Source: JAICXG01 sp036494545
Lineage (GTDB): Bacteria > Verrucomicrobiota > Verrucomicrobiia > Chthoniobacterales > UBA10450
Length of the DNA stretch: 64,000 nucleotides
Direction of reading: 5' to 3'
Assembly (NCBI GenBank): GCA_036494545.1
Contig: DASXOB010000002.1
Coordinates: 380,149 to 444,148, forward strand
Part shown: in pieces, positions 1 through 8,804 of the stretch
Layout of the letters: every line of letters starts with the position of its first letter
Position numbering within the stretch: position 1 is the stretch's first letter
Made by a program: the position numbers and the translations under genes
Notes under the pieces: generated by a model
Seen by the model: only the letters and a program-made list of their open reading frames with translations
Told to the model about the DNA's origin: nothing
The model's database searches: none

Positions 1-1
1 T

Positions 2-574
2 TCGACCATGTTTCCCATCCTGATCTGTATTGGTCAGATGCTAAGCGGTCTGGCCTTTGTGATTCTGTTGCTGGCCTGGATTGGGCCGCGTAGTTCACTG
101 TCCGAGACTATCGGGAAACAAAACTTTCGTCATCTGGGCAGCCTCCTGCTCGCGTTCACCATGTTGTGGGCTTACATGGCTTTTGCACAGTTACTCGTCA
201 TCTGGTCGGGTGATTTGCCGCACGAAATCTCGTGGTATCTGCATCGAATCGCCGGCGGCTGGCGCTGGGTGGTGGCGTTTCTTGTTCTATTCCATTTTTT
301 CGGGCCGTTCTTTCTGCTTCTCTCGCGACAAGTGAAACAAGCTGGGCGCGCTTTGGCTGCGGTTGCCGCCGTCATGTTTGTCGCACACGTCGTCGACGTT
401 TGGTGGCTGATTACGCCCAGCTTTTATCCCAGTGGTATTCATATCAGCTGGCTCGACTCTACATTATTGTTTGGCATCGGCGGTATCTGGCTTTTTGTCT
501 TCTTCTTCAGGCTGCAAAGCAAACCGGTTCTCCCAATCAACGATCCGCGTTTCGCGGTCGCTACTTTGGTATGA
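2..574 (+). CDS. Quinol:cytochrome c oxidoreductase membrane subunit, ActF/ActC-like (5' partial)
   Basis: The frame is open to the left edge, so the first in-frame ATG at position 8 is probably internal and the gene begins outside the window. What is visible is about 190 residues of polytopic membrane protein with roughly five hydrophobic segments. It includes a stretch reading LGSLLLAFTMLWAYMAFAQ followed by WSGDLPHEISWYL. That pattern is typical of the C-terminal half of quinol oxidoreductase subunits ActF/ActC of alternative complex III, which passes electrons from menaquinol toward the terminal oxidase. The stop overlaps the next start (ATGA at 571-574), and SCO, coxB and coxA follow, which supports an Act-cox operon. 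The family call comes from remembered motif patterns and context, not a search. Confidence 0.6.
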   Translation, partial: STMFPILICIGQMLSGLAFVILLLAWIGPRSSLSETIGKQNFRHLGSLLLAFTMLWAYMAFAQLLVIWSGDLPHEISWYLHRIAGGWRWVVAFLVLFHFFGPFFLLLSRQVKQAGRALAAVAAVMFVAHVVDVWWLITPSFYPSGIHISWLDSTLLFGIGGIWLFVFFFRLQSKPVLPINDPRFAVATLV

Positions 575-1044
575 TCCCGCAGGGCCAACAAACCGAAAGC
601 GCAACCCACGAAAGGAAAGATGCAGACGTGATCGGCCTGACGATGGTTGTGGGTCTCGTCTTTGTGCTGATTGCGCTCTCCTTGCTCATTTGCGGCGGCG
701 TGTTGCATCTGTTTAACCGTGGCCAAGCCGATAAGAATATCACTTGGCAATCAGCGACAAGGGCAGGGGAATTTCCCGGACCGCGATTGCTTGTCCATCC
801 GGGAAGCGAGCGCGCGGAAAACGATGTCGCCGGCAAGTCCAGGTTAGAGACCTATGGCTGGGTCAATCGTCACGAGAGGATTGCTCATATTCCAATCTTA
901 CGCGCGATGGCGTTACTCGCCGAACGGGGCCTGCCCGAGGTGGGTGCCGGGCAAACGCGTTTGCAACTCATGCAATCGCGTCCGCAGAGTGATGTCCAAT
1001 CCGAAAAGCCCGTAACCTCGCCGGCTCCGCAGAAAACGCCATGA
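571..1044 (+). CDS. Small membrane-anchored protein of the Act-cox operon
   Basis: 157 residues. The start is set by the ATGA overlap with the upstream subunit, and the stop overlaps the SCO start in the same way (1041-1044). There is one strong transmembrane segment near residues 22-44 (IGLTMVVGLVFVLIALSLLI). A soluble C-terminal part follows, containing YGWVNRHERIAHIPILRAM and then LLAERGLPE. Single-span proteins with a motif like 'YGWVDR..G..RIPIDRAM..LAERG' are commonly found in alternative complex III/oxidase clusters of unknown exact role, perhaps assembly or structural. Translational coupling on both sides argues that it works with the neighbouring respiratory subunits. No catalytic residues are recognisable. 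Confidence 0.65.
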   Translation: MIPQGQQTESATHERKDADVIGLTMVVGLVFVLIALSLLICGGVLHLFNRGQADKNITWQSATRAGEFPGPRLLVHPGSERAENDVAGKSRLETYGWVNRHERIAHIPILRAMALLAERGLPEVGAGQTRLQLMQSRPQSDVQSEKPVTSPAPQKTP

Positions 1045-1859
1045 GTCTTCAAGGATTTCTTGGTGGCCTAACAATCATATGGCTGGCGACTGTGCCTTTA
1101 TGCGCGGATACGAGTTTATCGCCCTCTGATCTTAAGCGAATCACCTACGATCAGCATCTTGGCCAACAGCTTTCGCGCGATCTGGTGTTCCAGGATTCTG
1201 ATAAGAAGAGAATTGCGCTGGGAGATTTGTTTAACGATAAACCGACGCTTCTCGTCCTGGGTTATTATCATTGCCCAATGTTGTGCACGCTGATCAACGA
1301 CGGGCTAATCGAATCGTTGCAGGAGTTGCGTTTTAATGTGGGCCGCGACTTCAACATTATCGAGTTAAGCATTGATCCAAATGAAACACCGGAGATCGCG
1401 GCGGCGAAGAAGCGAGAATATCTGAGGCGCTATGGACGGCCAAAGGCCGAGAGCGGCTGGCATTTTCTTACCGGTGACGAGGGAACGATTGGGCAGTTGG
1501 CAAACGAGCTGGGTTTCCGCTTTAAATACGACCCGGCTTCGCATGAGTATGCCCATCCAAGCGGGTTTGTTGTCCTCACGCCGGGTGGCGGGGTATCCCG
1601 CTACTTCTTTGGTGTTAACTTTAATCCAAATGAGTTGAGAAGCGCTATCATTGCTGCCGGCAATGGGCAGAAGGGTTCGCTCATTAAGGAACTTATCCTC
1701 CTCTGTTGTCGCTATAGCCCGGTCACAGGCAAATATGGCCAGCTCGTTCTAGTCGTCCTGCGAGTGCTGGGAGTGGGAACGGTCGTTCTTATGGCCTGGT
1801 GGATATTGAGTCTGGCACGAGCCGAAACAAGGCGGAACCGATCTCAGGAGGCGGGCTAA
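1041..1859 (+). CDS. SCO1/SenC family copper chaperone
   Basis: 272 residues. It has an N-terminal signal or anchor (about 1-22), a thioredoxin-fold SCO domain, and a C-terminal transmembrane helix (about 238-262). The copper site is visible: Cys78-Pro-Met-Leu-Cys82 in YYHCPMLCTL, and His172 in the segment EYAHPSGF. SCO proteins deliver copper to the CuA centre of cytochrome oxidase subunit II, and coxB starts 1 bp after this gene ends. A SCO protein with an extra C-terminal membrane helix is usual in Act/cox operons. The start overlaps the upstream stop by 4 bp, so the genes are probably translationally coupled. Confidence 0.9.
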   Translation: MSLQGFLGGLTIIWLATVPLCADTSLSPSDLKRITYDQHLGQQLSRDLVFQDSDKKRIALGDLFNDKPTLLVLGYYHCPMLCTLINDGLIESLQELRFNVGRDFNIIELSIDPNETPEIAAAKKREYLRRYGRPKAESGWHFLTGDEGTIGQLANELGFRFKYDPASHEYAHPSGFVVLTPGGGVSRYFFGVNFNPNELRSAIIAAGNGQKGSLIKELILLCCRYSPVTGKYGQLVLVVLRVLGVGTVVLMAWWILSLARAETRRNRSQEAG

Positions 1860-1860
1860 G

Positions 1861-2805
1861 ATGGACAGTTTCCATCTCTTTCCGCCGCAGGCCTCGACGA
1901 GCGCGGCACAAGTGGATTGGCTTTTCTTCGGCCTCGTTCTGATGAGTCTTTTCTTCTGTGTCGTCGTCTTCCTTCCTATCACTTATTTTTCCATTCGTTA
2001 CCGACGCGGCTCTTCTGCCGACCGCTCTAATCCGTCCTCGGGGAGTAACCTTTTGGAGAGCGGCTGGACGCTGCTTCCCCTGATCATTTCGATTGGCTTT
2101 TTCACCTGGGGGGCGACGATCTATTACCAGATCGAGCGGCCGCCACGAAACGCCTTGCAGGTGCAGGTGGTAGCCAAACAATGGATGTGGAAGCTGGAGC
2201 ATGCGGAAGGAAAAAAGGAGATCAATGAGTTGCATCTGCCGCTCGGAGAGGCGGTGAGTCTGACGATGACTTCGCAGGATGTCATTCATAGCTTCTACGT
2301 TCCAGCCTTTCGCGTGAAGCAGGACGTAGTTCCCGGAAAGTATACCACGGAATGGTTTCGCCCGACCAGGCTCGGAGAGTTTCATCTCTTCTGTGCGGAA
2401 TATTGTGGAACTAATCACTCCAAGATGATCGGCCGAGTAGTCGTTATGGAAGCGGCCGATTACCAACGGTGGCTAACGTCGGGTGAGATGGGCACGGCGA
2501 TCGCCTTGGAGGGGCGTCGTCTTTTTCGGGACAAGGGATGCAGCGGATGCCATGAAGCCAACTCCGTTGTGCATGCGCCACCGCTCGAGGGAATCTATGG
2601 AAAACAGGTGCCGCTCGATTCCGGTGAAGTCGTTACGGCGGACGACCAGTACATTCGCGATTCCATTCTTCTGCCGGGTAAACAGATATCTGCCGGCTAT
2701 GACAACGTCATGCCAAGTTTCACCGGCCACATCAGCGAGAGCGAGGTTATGCAGATCATCGCCTACCTGAAGTCGATCGGAGACACGCAACCTGACAAGA
2801 GATGA
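1861..2805 (+). CDS. coxB: Cytochrome c oxidase subunit II with fused cytochrome c domain
   Basis: 314 residues. Two transmembrane helices lie at about 17-40 and 62-84, followed by a cupredoxin domain with the CuA ligands in FCAEYCGTNHSKM (Cys near 178 and 182, then His and Met). A C-terminal class I cytochrome c domain has the heme site CSGCH near residues 226-230 and a likely Met ligand in NVMPSF near 283. This is a caa3-type arrangement in which the fused cytochrome feeds electrons to CuA. It faces the periplasm. It starts 1 bp after the SCO stop and overlaps coxA by 4 bp. Confidence 0.95.
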   Translation: MDSFHLFPPQASTSAAQVDWLFFGLVLMSLFFCVVVFLPITYFSIRYRRGSSADRSNPSSGSNLLESGWTLLPLIISIGFFTWGATIYYQIERPPRNALQVQVVAKQWMWKLEHAEGKKEINELHLPLGEAVSLTMTSQDVIHSFYVPAFRVKQDVVPGKYTTEWFRPTRLGEFHLFCAEYCGTNHSKMIGRVVVMEAADYQRWLTSGEMGTAIALEGRRLFRDKGCSGCHEANSVVHAPPLEGIYGKQVPLDSGEVVTADDQYIRDSILLPGKQISAGYDNVMPSFTGHISESEVMQIIAYLKSIGDTQPDKR

Positions 2806-4481
2806 ACGGACACACCGCAATAAAGTCCGAGAACGCGACCGCGACAATCCTTGAGACCTCGGGTCGAATCGCGGCGGTAAATTTTCTAAGTCGTGACCAT
2901 AGTGTTCGCTCCTGGCTCCTCACAACCGACCACAAGCGGATTGGGCTTCTCTATCTGTGGACAATTATTCTCTTTTTCACGATCGCGAGTGTGGCCGCAG
3001 CAATGATGCGCATTGAATTGCTCACCCCGCAGGGAGATTTGGTCACCTCGGAGACTTACAACAAACTCTTTACCATCCATGGCGTCCTCATGGTCTGGTT
3101 CTTTCTCATTCCATCCATTCCCACGGTGCTCGGGAACTTTGTTATTCCTCTGATGATCGGCGCGCGCGACGTCGCGTTTCCGCGACTGAATCTGATGAGC
3201 TGGTATATCTTTCTTCTCGGCGGAGCCCTGGCGCTCTGGTCGCTGATTCACGGCGGGGTGGATACGGGCTGGACTTTCTACACCCCCTATAGCACGACCT
3301 ACGCTAACTCCCATGTGATATCGATGGCAGCGGGTGTCTTCGTAGCTGGGTTTTCCTCTATCGTAACGGGGCTCAATTTCATTGTCACCATTCACAAGAT
3401 GCGGGCTCCGGGGCTGACCTGGTTTCGCCTGCCACTCTTTATCTGGTCGCTCTACGCCACGAGTCTCATCATGGTGCTGGCAACTCCGGTGCTCGCAATC
3501 ACTCTTGCCCTGATGTCGGTCGAGCGGTTTTGGGGCGTAGGCATCTTTGATCCCAAGCTCGGAGGCGATCCGATTCTTTTTCAACATCTCTTTTGGTTTT
3601 ACTCGCATCCTGCGGTCTACATCATGATCCTGCCTGGAATGGGTGTGATCAGCGAACTCATCCCCTGTTTCGCGCGCAAGCAGATCTTCGGCTATGCCTG
3701 GGTCGCCTGCTGCAGCATGGCCATTGCCGTCCTGGGCTTTATCGTCTGGGGCCATCATATGTTCGTTAGTTCCCAATCGATCTACGCCGGAATGGTCTTT
3801 TCTATTCTGAGTTTTATCGTGGCGGTTCCGTCGGGAATTAAAGTCTTTAATTGGACCGCGACCCTTTACAAGGGGTCCATCAGTTTTCAGACGCCCATGC
3901 TTTATGCCCTGGGCTTCATCGGTCTTTTTACCATTGGTGGGCTTACCGGACTGTTCCTTGCCTCGCTCGCGGTCGATGTCCATGTAACCGATACCTATTT
4001 TGTCGTAGCCCATTTCCATTACATCATGGTGGGAGGAATGGTGATGGCTTTCATGGGTGGGTTACACTATTGGTGGCCAAAGATCACCGGCCGACTCTAC
4101 TCGGAATTTATCGGGAAAACGGCGGCTATTATTACTTTTATCGGATTCAATCTTACTTTCTTTCCGCAGTTCTTGCTTGGCTATCTTGGAATGCCCCGGC
4201 GCTACCATTCTTACCCACCGGAGTTTCAGGTCTTTCATGTTCTTTCCACGGCAGGCGCGTCGATCCTGGGCGTGGGTTATCTGTTGCCGCTGATCTATCT
4301 GCTCTGGTCGCTTAAGTACGGACGCTCTGCGGGGCCTAATCCGTGGCGCGCAACGGGATTGGAATGGCAGACCGAATCACCGCCGCCGAAGCATAACTTC
4401 CAGTGTACCCCCGTTGTTACCCGCCCTCCTTACCAATACTCGGCGGAAGAGGACAAAGAGTTAGCAGTCGCCAATATTTAG
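2802..4481 (+). CDS. coxA: Cytochrome c oxidase subunit I (A2-type heme-copper oxidase)
   Basis: 559 residues with about 12 transmembrane helices. It is the catalytic subunit that reduces O2 and pumps protons. Visible signatures are WFYSHPAVYIMILP (CuB His and cross-linked Tyr region), the GHHMF segment, and TDTYFVVAHFHY carrying the high- and low-spin heme His ligands. The usual HPEVY glutamate is replaced by alanine in a YSHPAV context, which is the hallmark of the A2 subfamily: the Tyr-Ser pair takes the place of the D-channel glutamate. The start overlaps the coxB stop. No subunit III gene follows; the next gene is a lipid kinase. Confidence 0.95.
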   Translation: MNGHTAIKSENATATILETSGRIAAVNFLSRDHSVRSWLLTTDHKRIGLLYLWTIILFFTIASVAAAMMRIELLTPQGDLVTSETYNKLFTIHGVLMVWFFLIPSIPTVLGNFVIPLMIGARDVAFPRLNLMSWYIFLLGGALALWSLIHGGVDTGWTFYTPYSTTYANSHVISMAAGVFVAGFSSIVTGLNFIVTIHKMRAPGLTWFRLPLFIWSLYATSLIMVLATPVLAITLALMSVERFWGVGIFDPKLGGDPILFQHLFWFYSHPAVYIMILPGMGVISELIPCFARKQIFGYAWVACCSMAIAVLGFIVWGHHMFVSSQSIYAGMVFSILSFIVAVPSGIKVFNWTATLYKGSISFQTPMLYALGFIGLFTIGGLTGLFLASLAVDVHVTDTYFVVAHFHYIMVGGMVMAFMGGLHYWWPKITGRLYSEFIGKTAAIITFIGFNLTFFPQFLLGYLGMPRRYHSYPPEFQVFHVLSTAGASILGVGYLLPLIYLLWSLKYGRSAGPNPWRATGLEWQTESPPPKHNFQCTPVVTRPPYQYSAEEDKELAVANI

Positions 4482-4502
4482 ATCGTGGTTTAGATAGGCT
4501 CG

Positions 4503-5411
4503 GTGGCGAAATGTATCGAGGTCATTCTCAATGCTGGTTCGGGCGCACAACGTGCCCGGGAAGCGAGCGCAAAGCTGGAGAAAGTCTTCCGAGAATCAGA
4601 CAGGCCCTTTAACATATCGGTCAGCCAGGGCGAGGAATTGGTGCGGCTGGCACGCGAAAAAGCGACGAGCGAATGCGAGATCCTGGTAGCCGCCGGAGGC
4701 GATGGAACGATCTGCACGGTAGGAGAAGTGGCGTTGCATACCGGCAAGACCCTGGGGGTAATTCCGCTTGGCACGTTTAACTATTTTGCCCGCAATCTTG
4801 CGATCCCACTCGATATCGAAGCGGCGGCGCGAGTTATCCTAAATGGTTGCCAGGTTCGAGCTTCGGTCTTGGACTTGGATGGACGGCTGGTGCTGAATAA
4901 CTCTAGTCTTGGAATTCACCCGGGAGTGCTCATAAAGCGGCGAGAGTTATATCGTCGCTTCGGTCGCAGTCAGCTAAGTGCCTATCTCTCGGTGATTCTG
5001 AGTGCGTTTCGTTCGCCGCCGCGATTGCGAGTGCGGTTGGCGACGAAAGAAGGCGAGGTGGTGCGTGAGACACCCGCCGTGCTTGTCTGTTCGAATGCCT
5101 ATCAGGTGGAGACTTTCAAATTGGTCGGGAGAGAATGTCTGGACCGGGGTAAATTTGTTGTCTATGTCGCGCGCATGTCCGGGCGATATACTGTCTTTCG
5201 GCTTGGCCTTCGCACCGTGCTTCGCCAGCTCAGGATGCAAACGGATTACGAGGTGTTTTGCGCGCAGGACGTGACGATTGACGCCATCCGGCACAAACAC
5301 CTGCGGGCGGCGGTGGACGGCGAGTTAGAGAGATTGCAAAGTCCGATGCGGTTTCGAATCGCGCCGAGAGAGTTGATTGTCCTCGCGCCACGAGAGGGCG
5401 AGGCCGAGTGA
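4503..5411 (+). CDS. Diacylglycerol kinase / YegS-type lipid kinase family protein
   Basis: 302 residues from a GTG start at 4503, 21 bp after coxA. The N-terminal catalytic domain shows the ATP-binding glycine motif AAGGDGTI near residues 63-70, and then GVIPLGTFNYFARNLAIP, typical of the DAGK/NAD-kinase fold (PLGTxNxFA). The C-terminal half matches the lipid-kinase beta-sandwich, with VDGE near the end. Members phosphorylate diacylglycerol, sphingoid bases or related lipids at the membrane surface. The substrate cannot be told from sequence. It may be co-transcribed with the oxidase genes, but no functional link is evident. Confidence 0.85.
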   Translation: MAKCIEVILNAGSGAQRAREASAKLEKVFRESDRPFNISVSQGEELVRLAREKATSECEILVAAGGDGTICTVGEVALHTGKTLGVIPLGTFNYFARNLAIPLDIEAAARVILNGCQVRASVLDLDGRLVLNNSSLGIHPGVLIKRRELYRRFGRSQLSAYLSVILSAFRSPPRLRVRLATKEGEVVRETPAVLVCSNAYQVETFKLVGRECLDRGKFVVYVARMSGRYTVFRLGLRTVLRQLRMQTDYEVFCAQDVTIDAIRHKHLRAAVDGELERLQSPMRFRIAPRELIVLAPREGEAE

Positions 5412-5489
5412 GAAATCGGCTGGGCTCGCTCTGATTTCCAAACGCCCTGCTTGTTATTCTAAGAAGCGCGGGACGCGTTTCTGTACAGC

Positions 5490-5525
5490 AAAAATCTTCC
5501 CCCGGGGTCAGGCCCGGAGGAAGAT
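5490..5525 (-). terminator. Intrinsic terminator between convergent genes
   Basis: A 13-bp stem with one mismatch pairs 5494-5506 (ATCTTCCCCCGGG) with 5513-5525, around the 6-nt loop GTCAGG. Read on the minus strand the stem is followed by a short T run, so it fits as the terminator of the minus-strand lipoprotein gene. It also lies downstream of the plus-strand lipid kinase and may work both ways. Confidence 0.7.
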
Positions 5526-5550
5526 CTTGCCTTTACAGGTAAAGATTAAA

Positions 5551-5838
5551 TTAAGGGGTGGGCGACGCTTCGGTCGTCGTGGACTCCGTGGTGGTCGACT
5601 CTGTGGTACTGCCTTCACTGGCAGGACTCGTCGTGGCCATAGGAGTGGATTCAGCCGGGCTCGTGGTAACGGTAGTATTGTTAGTCGTGCTCTCCGTTGT
5701 CGACGCAGGCGGATTCACCACCGTCGTGTTATTTTCGGTCGTCTCCGCCGGTGAAGCCGCCGGGGCCGCCGTTTCGGTTTTTTGTTCGCACGCCACGAGG
5801 AGCGCGGCGCCCGCCAGGATGCAGATATATTTCTTCAT
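5551..5838 (-). CDS. Small Thr/Ser-rich lipoprotein
   Basis: 95 residues from the second Met (MKKYICILAGAALLVAC), which gives a clean lipoprotein signal with lipobox LVAC; an upstream in-frame Met would add seven poorly fitting residues. After the lipidated Cys the mature protein is almost entirely low-complexity Thr, Ser, Glu, Pro and Ala, with runs of TTES. It has no fold signature. It is likely an unstructured envelope lipoprotein, and the function is unknown. A terminator stem-loop lies just downstream. Confidence 0.65.
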   Translation of the reverse strand: MKKYICILAGAALLVACEQKTETAAPAASPAETTENNTTVVNPPASTTESTTNNTTVTTSPAESTPMATTSPASEGSTTESTTTESTTTEASPTP

Positions 5839-5946
5839 AGGTAATGGATGAAGGCCCATGTTGGGTTAACTATTGAATCGGGGCAAGCGAACTTTTCGGC
5901 TCTGCGTGATTTTTATTTTCCGGGGTCAGACACGAAAGAGGTTCGG

Positions 5947-7074
5947 CTATGACGGAAATGCGACGTCGTTAGGCGTCGGGAATGGCGGCTCGTAAGGCAG
6001 GCCGTGCGCCTCCGCCACTGCGCGGCAGGTGAGCCGGCCATCGATGGTATTGATGCCGCCGACAAGCGCCGGCTGGCGTTCGCAGGCTTCCTTTAAGCCG
6101 AGATCGGCCAGCAACTCTACATAGCGATAAGTGATGTTCGTCAGGGCCTGAGTCGCGGTGCGCGCGTAAGCCGCCGGCATGTTGGCCACGCAGTAATGAA
6201 TCACGCCTTCTTCGACGTAGATAGGATCCTGGTGGGTGGTGGGCCGTGAAGTTTCCACACATCCGCCCTGGTCGATCGCAATATCGACCAGCACGCTGCC
6301 GGCGCGCATTTTGCGCAGCATTTCGCGCGTAATCAGTTTGGGGGCTTTGGCACCAGGGACGAGCACCGCGCCGATAAGCAGGTCGATCGAGGGCATCAAC
6401 TCCTGCAAATGCGCTTCGCTCGAATAGAGCGTGTGCGCGGTGTGCATCGTGATATCGAGAAAGCGCATTCGTTCCAAGTCGACTTCGAGAATCGTGACGT
6501 CTGCTGCGAGGCCGGTCGCCATTCGCGCCGCGTTCACGCCCGAGGTGCCGCCGCCGAGCACGACCACACGTCCCGGGAGCACACCCGGCACGCCGCCCAG
6601 CAGCACGCCGTTCCCGCCATTGTGCTTTGCCAGGAAATAGGCACCCATCACAACCGACATGCGGCCGGCGATCTCACTCATAGGCTCGAGCAGCGGAAGC
6701 CGGTTGCCAACCTGAATCGTTTCATAAGCGACGCCGGTAACACCCGATTTGAGCAGGGCTTCGGTCAACTGCTTGCTCGCCGCGAGATGGAGATAAGTGA
6801 AAAGAATTTGTCCTTTGCGCAGCAGCTCCCATTCGACCGGCAGCGGCTCTTTCACTTTCACGATCATGTCCGCCTGCCGAAAAAGATCGGGTGCGTTATC
6901 GACAATTTTCGCGCCCGCCGCGGCATAATTAGCATCGGGGTAACCGGTGCCGGCGCCCGCACCCTTTTGGACCAGCACGGCATGGCCACGTTTTGTCAGT
7001 TGGTAGGCTGCGGATGGCAGGAGACTGACGCGATTTTCCTGCTGCTTAATTTCTTTCGGGACGCCAATAATCAT
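5947..7074 (-). CDS. ald: Alanine dehydrogenase
   Basis: 375 residues from the start MIIGVPKEIKQQENRV, the conserved family N-terminus; a longer reading from 7101 adds nine unconserved residues. The enzyme reversibly converts L-alanine to pyruvate and ammonia with NAD. The nucleotide-binding Rossmann glycines sit in RVVVLGGGTSGVNAARMA. The C-terminal half matches the family, including VANMPAAYARTATQALTN. The length is standard. The gene lies 36 bp downstream of a YqgE/AlgH gene on the same strand, so the two probably share a transcript. A copy of the TCGTTAGGC word is in its last codons (TPND). Confidence 0.95.
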   Translation of the reverse strand: MIIGVPKEIKQQENRVSLLPSAAYQLTKRGHAVLVQKGAGAGTGYPDANYAAAGAKIVDNAPDLFRQADMIVKVKEPLPVEWELLRKGQILFTYLHLAASKQLTEALLKSGVTGVAYETIQVGNRLPLLEPMSEIAGRMSVVMGAYFLAKHNGGNGVLLGGVPGVLPGRVVVLGGGTSGVNAARMATGLAADVTILEVDLERMRFLDITMHTAHTLYSSEAHLQELMPSIDLLIGAVLVPGAKAPKLITREMLRKMRAGSVLVDIAIDQGGCVETSRPTTHQDPIYVEEGVIHYCVANMPAAYARTATQALTNITYRYVELLADLGLKEACERQPALVGGINTIDGRLTCRAVAEAHGLPYEPPFPTPNDVAFPS

Positions 7075-7110
7075 ATGCGCGAAGCTTTTCGCACCGAACA
7101 AGGCACGAAG

Positions 7111-7752
7111 CTAGTTCAAAGAAGGATCGTCGGGCGCGGCCGAGAGCATCTTGAACCACGGCCCAAGTCCCCGCATGATCTCGAACCAAAGTCGCGGCAA
7201 TCGTTCAGGGCGGAGGGCTTCGCGGGTCGGTTTTTGCAGTACCCACGCATTCTGGCGCAATTCATTTTCAAGCTGACCGGCAGTCCAACCGGCGTAGCCG
7301 ACAAAGGCGCGGATCGCGGTGTGATCTTTCTCGGCCATTTTATCGGCGTCCTCCAGAGCGACATTTGAAGTCAGGCGAAGCGAGTCTATCCCATTCCAAT
7401 CGAAAGAAGCGAACATCAACTGATTGGTGCCGACGGGACCGCCGAGAAAAACCGGGACATCGGCGAGCGCGGCGGGCGGCGGTTCGGTGACCAGGTCGGA
7501 GACGTGTTTGTCGAGCGGCCGATTGACGATCAGGCCGAGCGCACCTTGCGTCGTGTCATGCGAGGAAATAAAAAGAACGCTCCGCCGAAAATTTGGATCC
7601 AGCATGCTGGGATGTGCGACAAGAAGCAGGCCGGTAAAATTCTGTGGCTCACTTGACGGAAGACGCACAGCAAAAATAGAAGGCTCAGTCGCGACAAGTG
7701 CAAGTTCGCGGGAGACGGCGAGTCGACGACAAAAGGACGAGAGCCAACGCAT
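7111..7752 (-). CDS. YqgE/AlgH family protein (UPF0301)
   Basis: 213 residues. Conserved family blocks are visible: FTGLLLVAHPSMLDPNFRRSV, QGALGLIVNRPL, VPVFLGGPV and the closing GYAGWTAGQLENELR. The family is about 185 residues, so the first 25-30 residues may be untranslated; no better Met start exists within them. The molecular function is not established, although AlgH was first named as a transcriptional regulator of alginate in Pseudomonas. It is upstream of ald on the same strand. Confidence 0.85.
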   Translation of the reverse strand: MRWLSSFCRRLAVSRELALVATEPSIFAVRLPSSEPQNFTGLLLVAHPSMLDPNFRRSVLFISSHDTTQGALGLIVNRPLDKHVSDLVTEPPPAALADVPVFLGGPVGTNQLMFASFDWNGIDSLRLTSNVALEDADKMAEKDHTAIRAFVGYAGWTAGQLENELRQNAWVLQKPTREALRPERLPRLWFEIMRGLGPWFKMLSAAPDDPSLN

Positions 7753-7860
7753 ACTCGCCTAACGAATGAGTCGCGTGAACTTTTCCAGGCAAAGCGAGTG
7801 GAAAATCAGCCGCCGCAAGGAAAGAGTCAGATTCTGCGTCCAGACAAAGTAGAAAGGTCG

Positions 7861-7932
7861 CAGCGCATACGGGGATCGAACCCGTGCACCGGCCTTGAGA
7901 GGGCCGTGTCCTAACCACTAGACGAATGCGCC
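7861..7932 (-). tRNA. tRNA-Glu (anticodon CTC)
   Basis: A cloverleaf can be folded on the minus strand. The acceptor GGCGCAT pairs with ATGCGCT, and the D-arm reads AGTGGTTAGGACACGG. The anticodon stem CGGCC/GGCCG carries the 7-nt loop CTCTCAA, giving anticodon CTC. The T-arm is GGGTTCGATCCC. The body closely follows the bacterial tRNA-Glu pattern. The CCA end is not encoded. Confidence 0.95.
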
Positions 7933-7994
7933 GTTTTCGCTCCCGCATTTTAGCCGCACTTTGATGGGCGGCAAGAAGCCGATTGATCGTTCGC

Positions 7995-8660
7995 TCAGGG
8001 GCGAACTTTTTGGGTGGCACGCGCCTGCACCGGCGTGGGGGCTTTAACTGGAGCGGCGACCGCGGCCGCCGCTGCCTCTTTGGCCAAAGCAGCCGCTGCA
8101 GCCTCGTCTGTTTGGTGACGCACGTGCGGCTGGAGCAAGGTCAATTGATGGGCGGCCTTTAGCGCAATGACATAACCTTGAAGATCGGGAGTGGTAGCCA
8201 GTTGATGAAGTTTTCCGTAGTAGGCCTCGTAGTAGGTCTTGAGCCGATGGCGTCGTTCCAGGTCAGTCCGCGCGGCGTCGGCGGCAGCGCGGAGGGTGTG
8301 CAACTCGGAGTCATTACGGATTCGCGTTTCCAAAGTCACCATTTGCAGATGAAGGCGCTGTTCATCGGCTATTTTGCCTAACGATGTTTCCTTGAAAAGA
8401 TCGTTCAGTTTTTCCAGCTCAGGCGCAATGGGCGATTTCGGCAACGCTTCGGGTGGCGGCAAAATATTGGGCGGAATAAGCGACGGAGGTTCGATAGGAG
8501 CGGTCGGCGAAGGCGACGCCGCGGGCAAAGCAGCGGGTAGCTCCGCACGTGCGGCCTGAATGGGGGTATTGGCAGGAGTGGGCGAGGATTGTGCCCAAAG
8601 TCCGGCAGCGAGAAGGATGGGCAGCACACAAAGAAATCGCGCGAACAATCTTGGCTTCAT
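7995..8660 (-). CDS. Secreted coiled-coil protein of unknown function
   Basis: 221 residues from the Met that begins a good signal peptide (MKPRLFARFLCVLPILLAAG, cleavage near AQS). The frame extends upstream, but that part runs into the tRNA-Pro gene and is not coding. The mature protein has an alanine/proline-rich linker (about 25-85), then a helical, charged region likely to form a coiled coil (about 90-175), and an alanine-rich tail. I do not recognise a family. It lies between two tRNA genes. Confidence 0.6.
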   Translation of the reverse strand: MKPRLFARFLCVLPILLAAGLWAQSSPTPANTPIQAARAELPAALPAASPSPTAPIEPPSLIPPNILPPPEALPKSPIAPELEKLNDLFKETSLGKIADEQRLHLQMVTLETRIRNDSELHTLRAAADAARTDLERRHRLKTYYEAYYGKLHQLATTPDLQGYVIALKAAHQLTLLQPHVRHQTDEAAAAALAKEAAAAAVAAPVKAPTPVQARATQKVRP

Positions 8661-8730
8661 TTCTGGTCGTGCATGGTCTTCGGCCGTGGCGCGTTCGCAG
8701 GACGTACACGAACACCTGAGAGGGCGCCAC

Positions 8731-8804
8731 TCGGGGTGACAGGATTCGAACCTGCGGCCTCGTGGTCCCAAACCACGCGCTCTACCAAGCTAAGCTACAC
8801 CCCG
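8731..8804 (-). tRNA. tRNA-Pro (anticodon TGG)
   Basis: The minus-strand cloverleaf has acceptor CGGGGTG/CACCCCG with discriminator A. The anticodon stem CGTGG/CCACG holds the loop TTTGGGA (anticodon TGG), and the T-arm is CAGGTTCGAATCCTG. The CGGGG start is characteristic of bacterial tRNA-Pro. CCA is not encoded. Confidence 0.95.

Noticed and set aside
232..1044. Long 270-codon reading of the second gene, starting inside the first
   Set aside because: It overlaps the upstream membrane subunit for over 300 bp. The ATG at 571 in the ATGA overlap fits the compact operon far better.
2886..4019. Long minus-strand open frame opposite coxA
   Set aside because: It is the antisense shadow of a conserved gene; the translation is charged and has no family signs.
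6409..7368. Long plus-strand open frame opposite ald and yqgE
   Set aside because: It lies antisense to two well-conserved genes and has no protein character.
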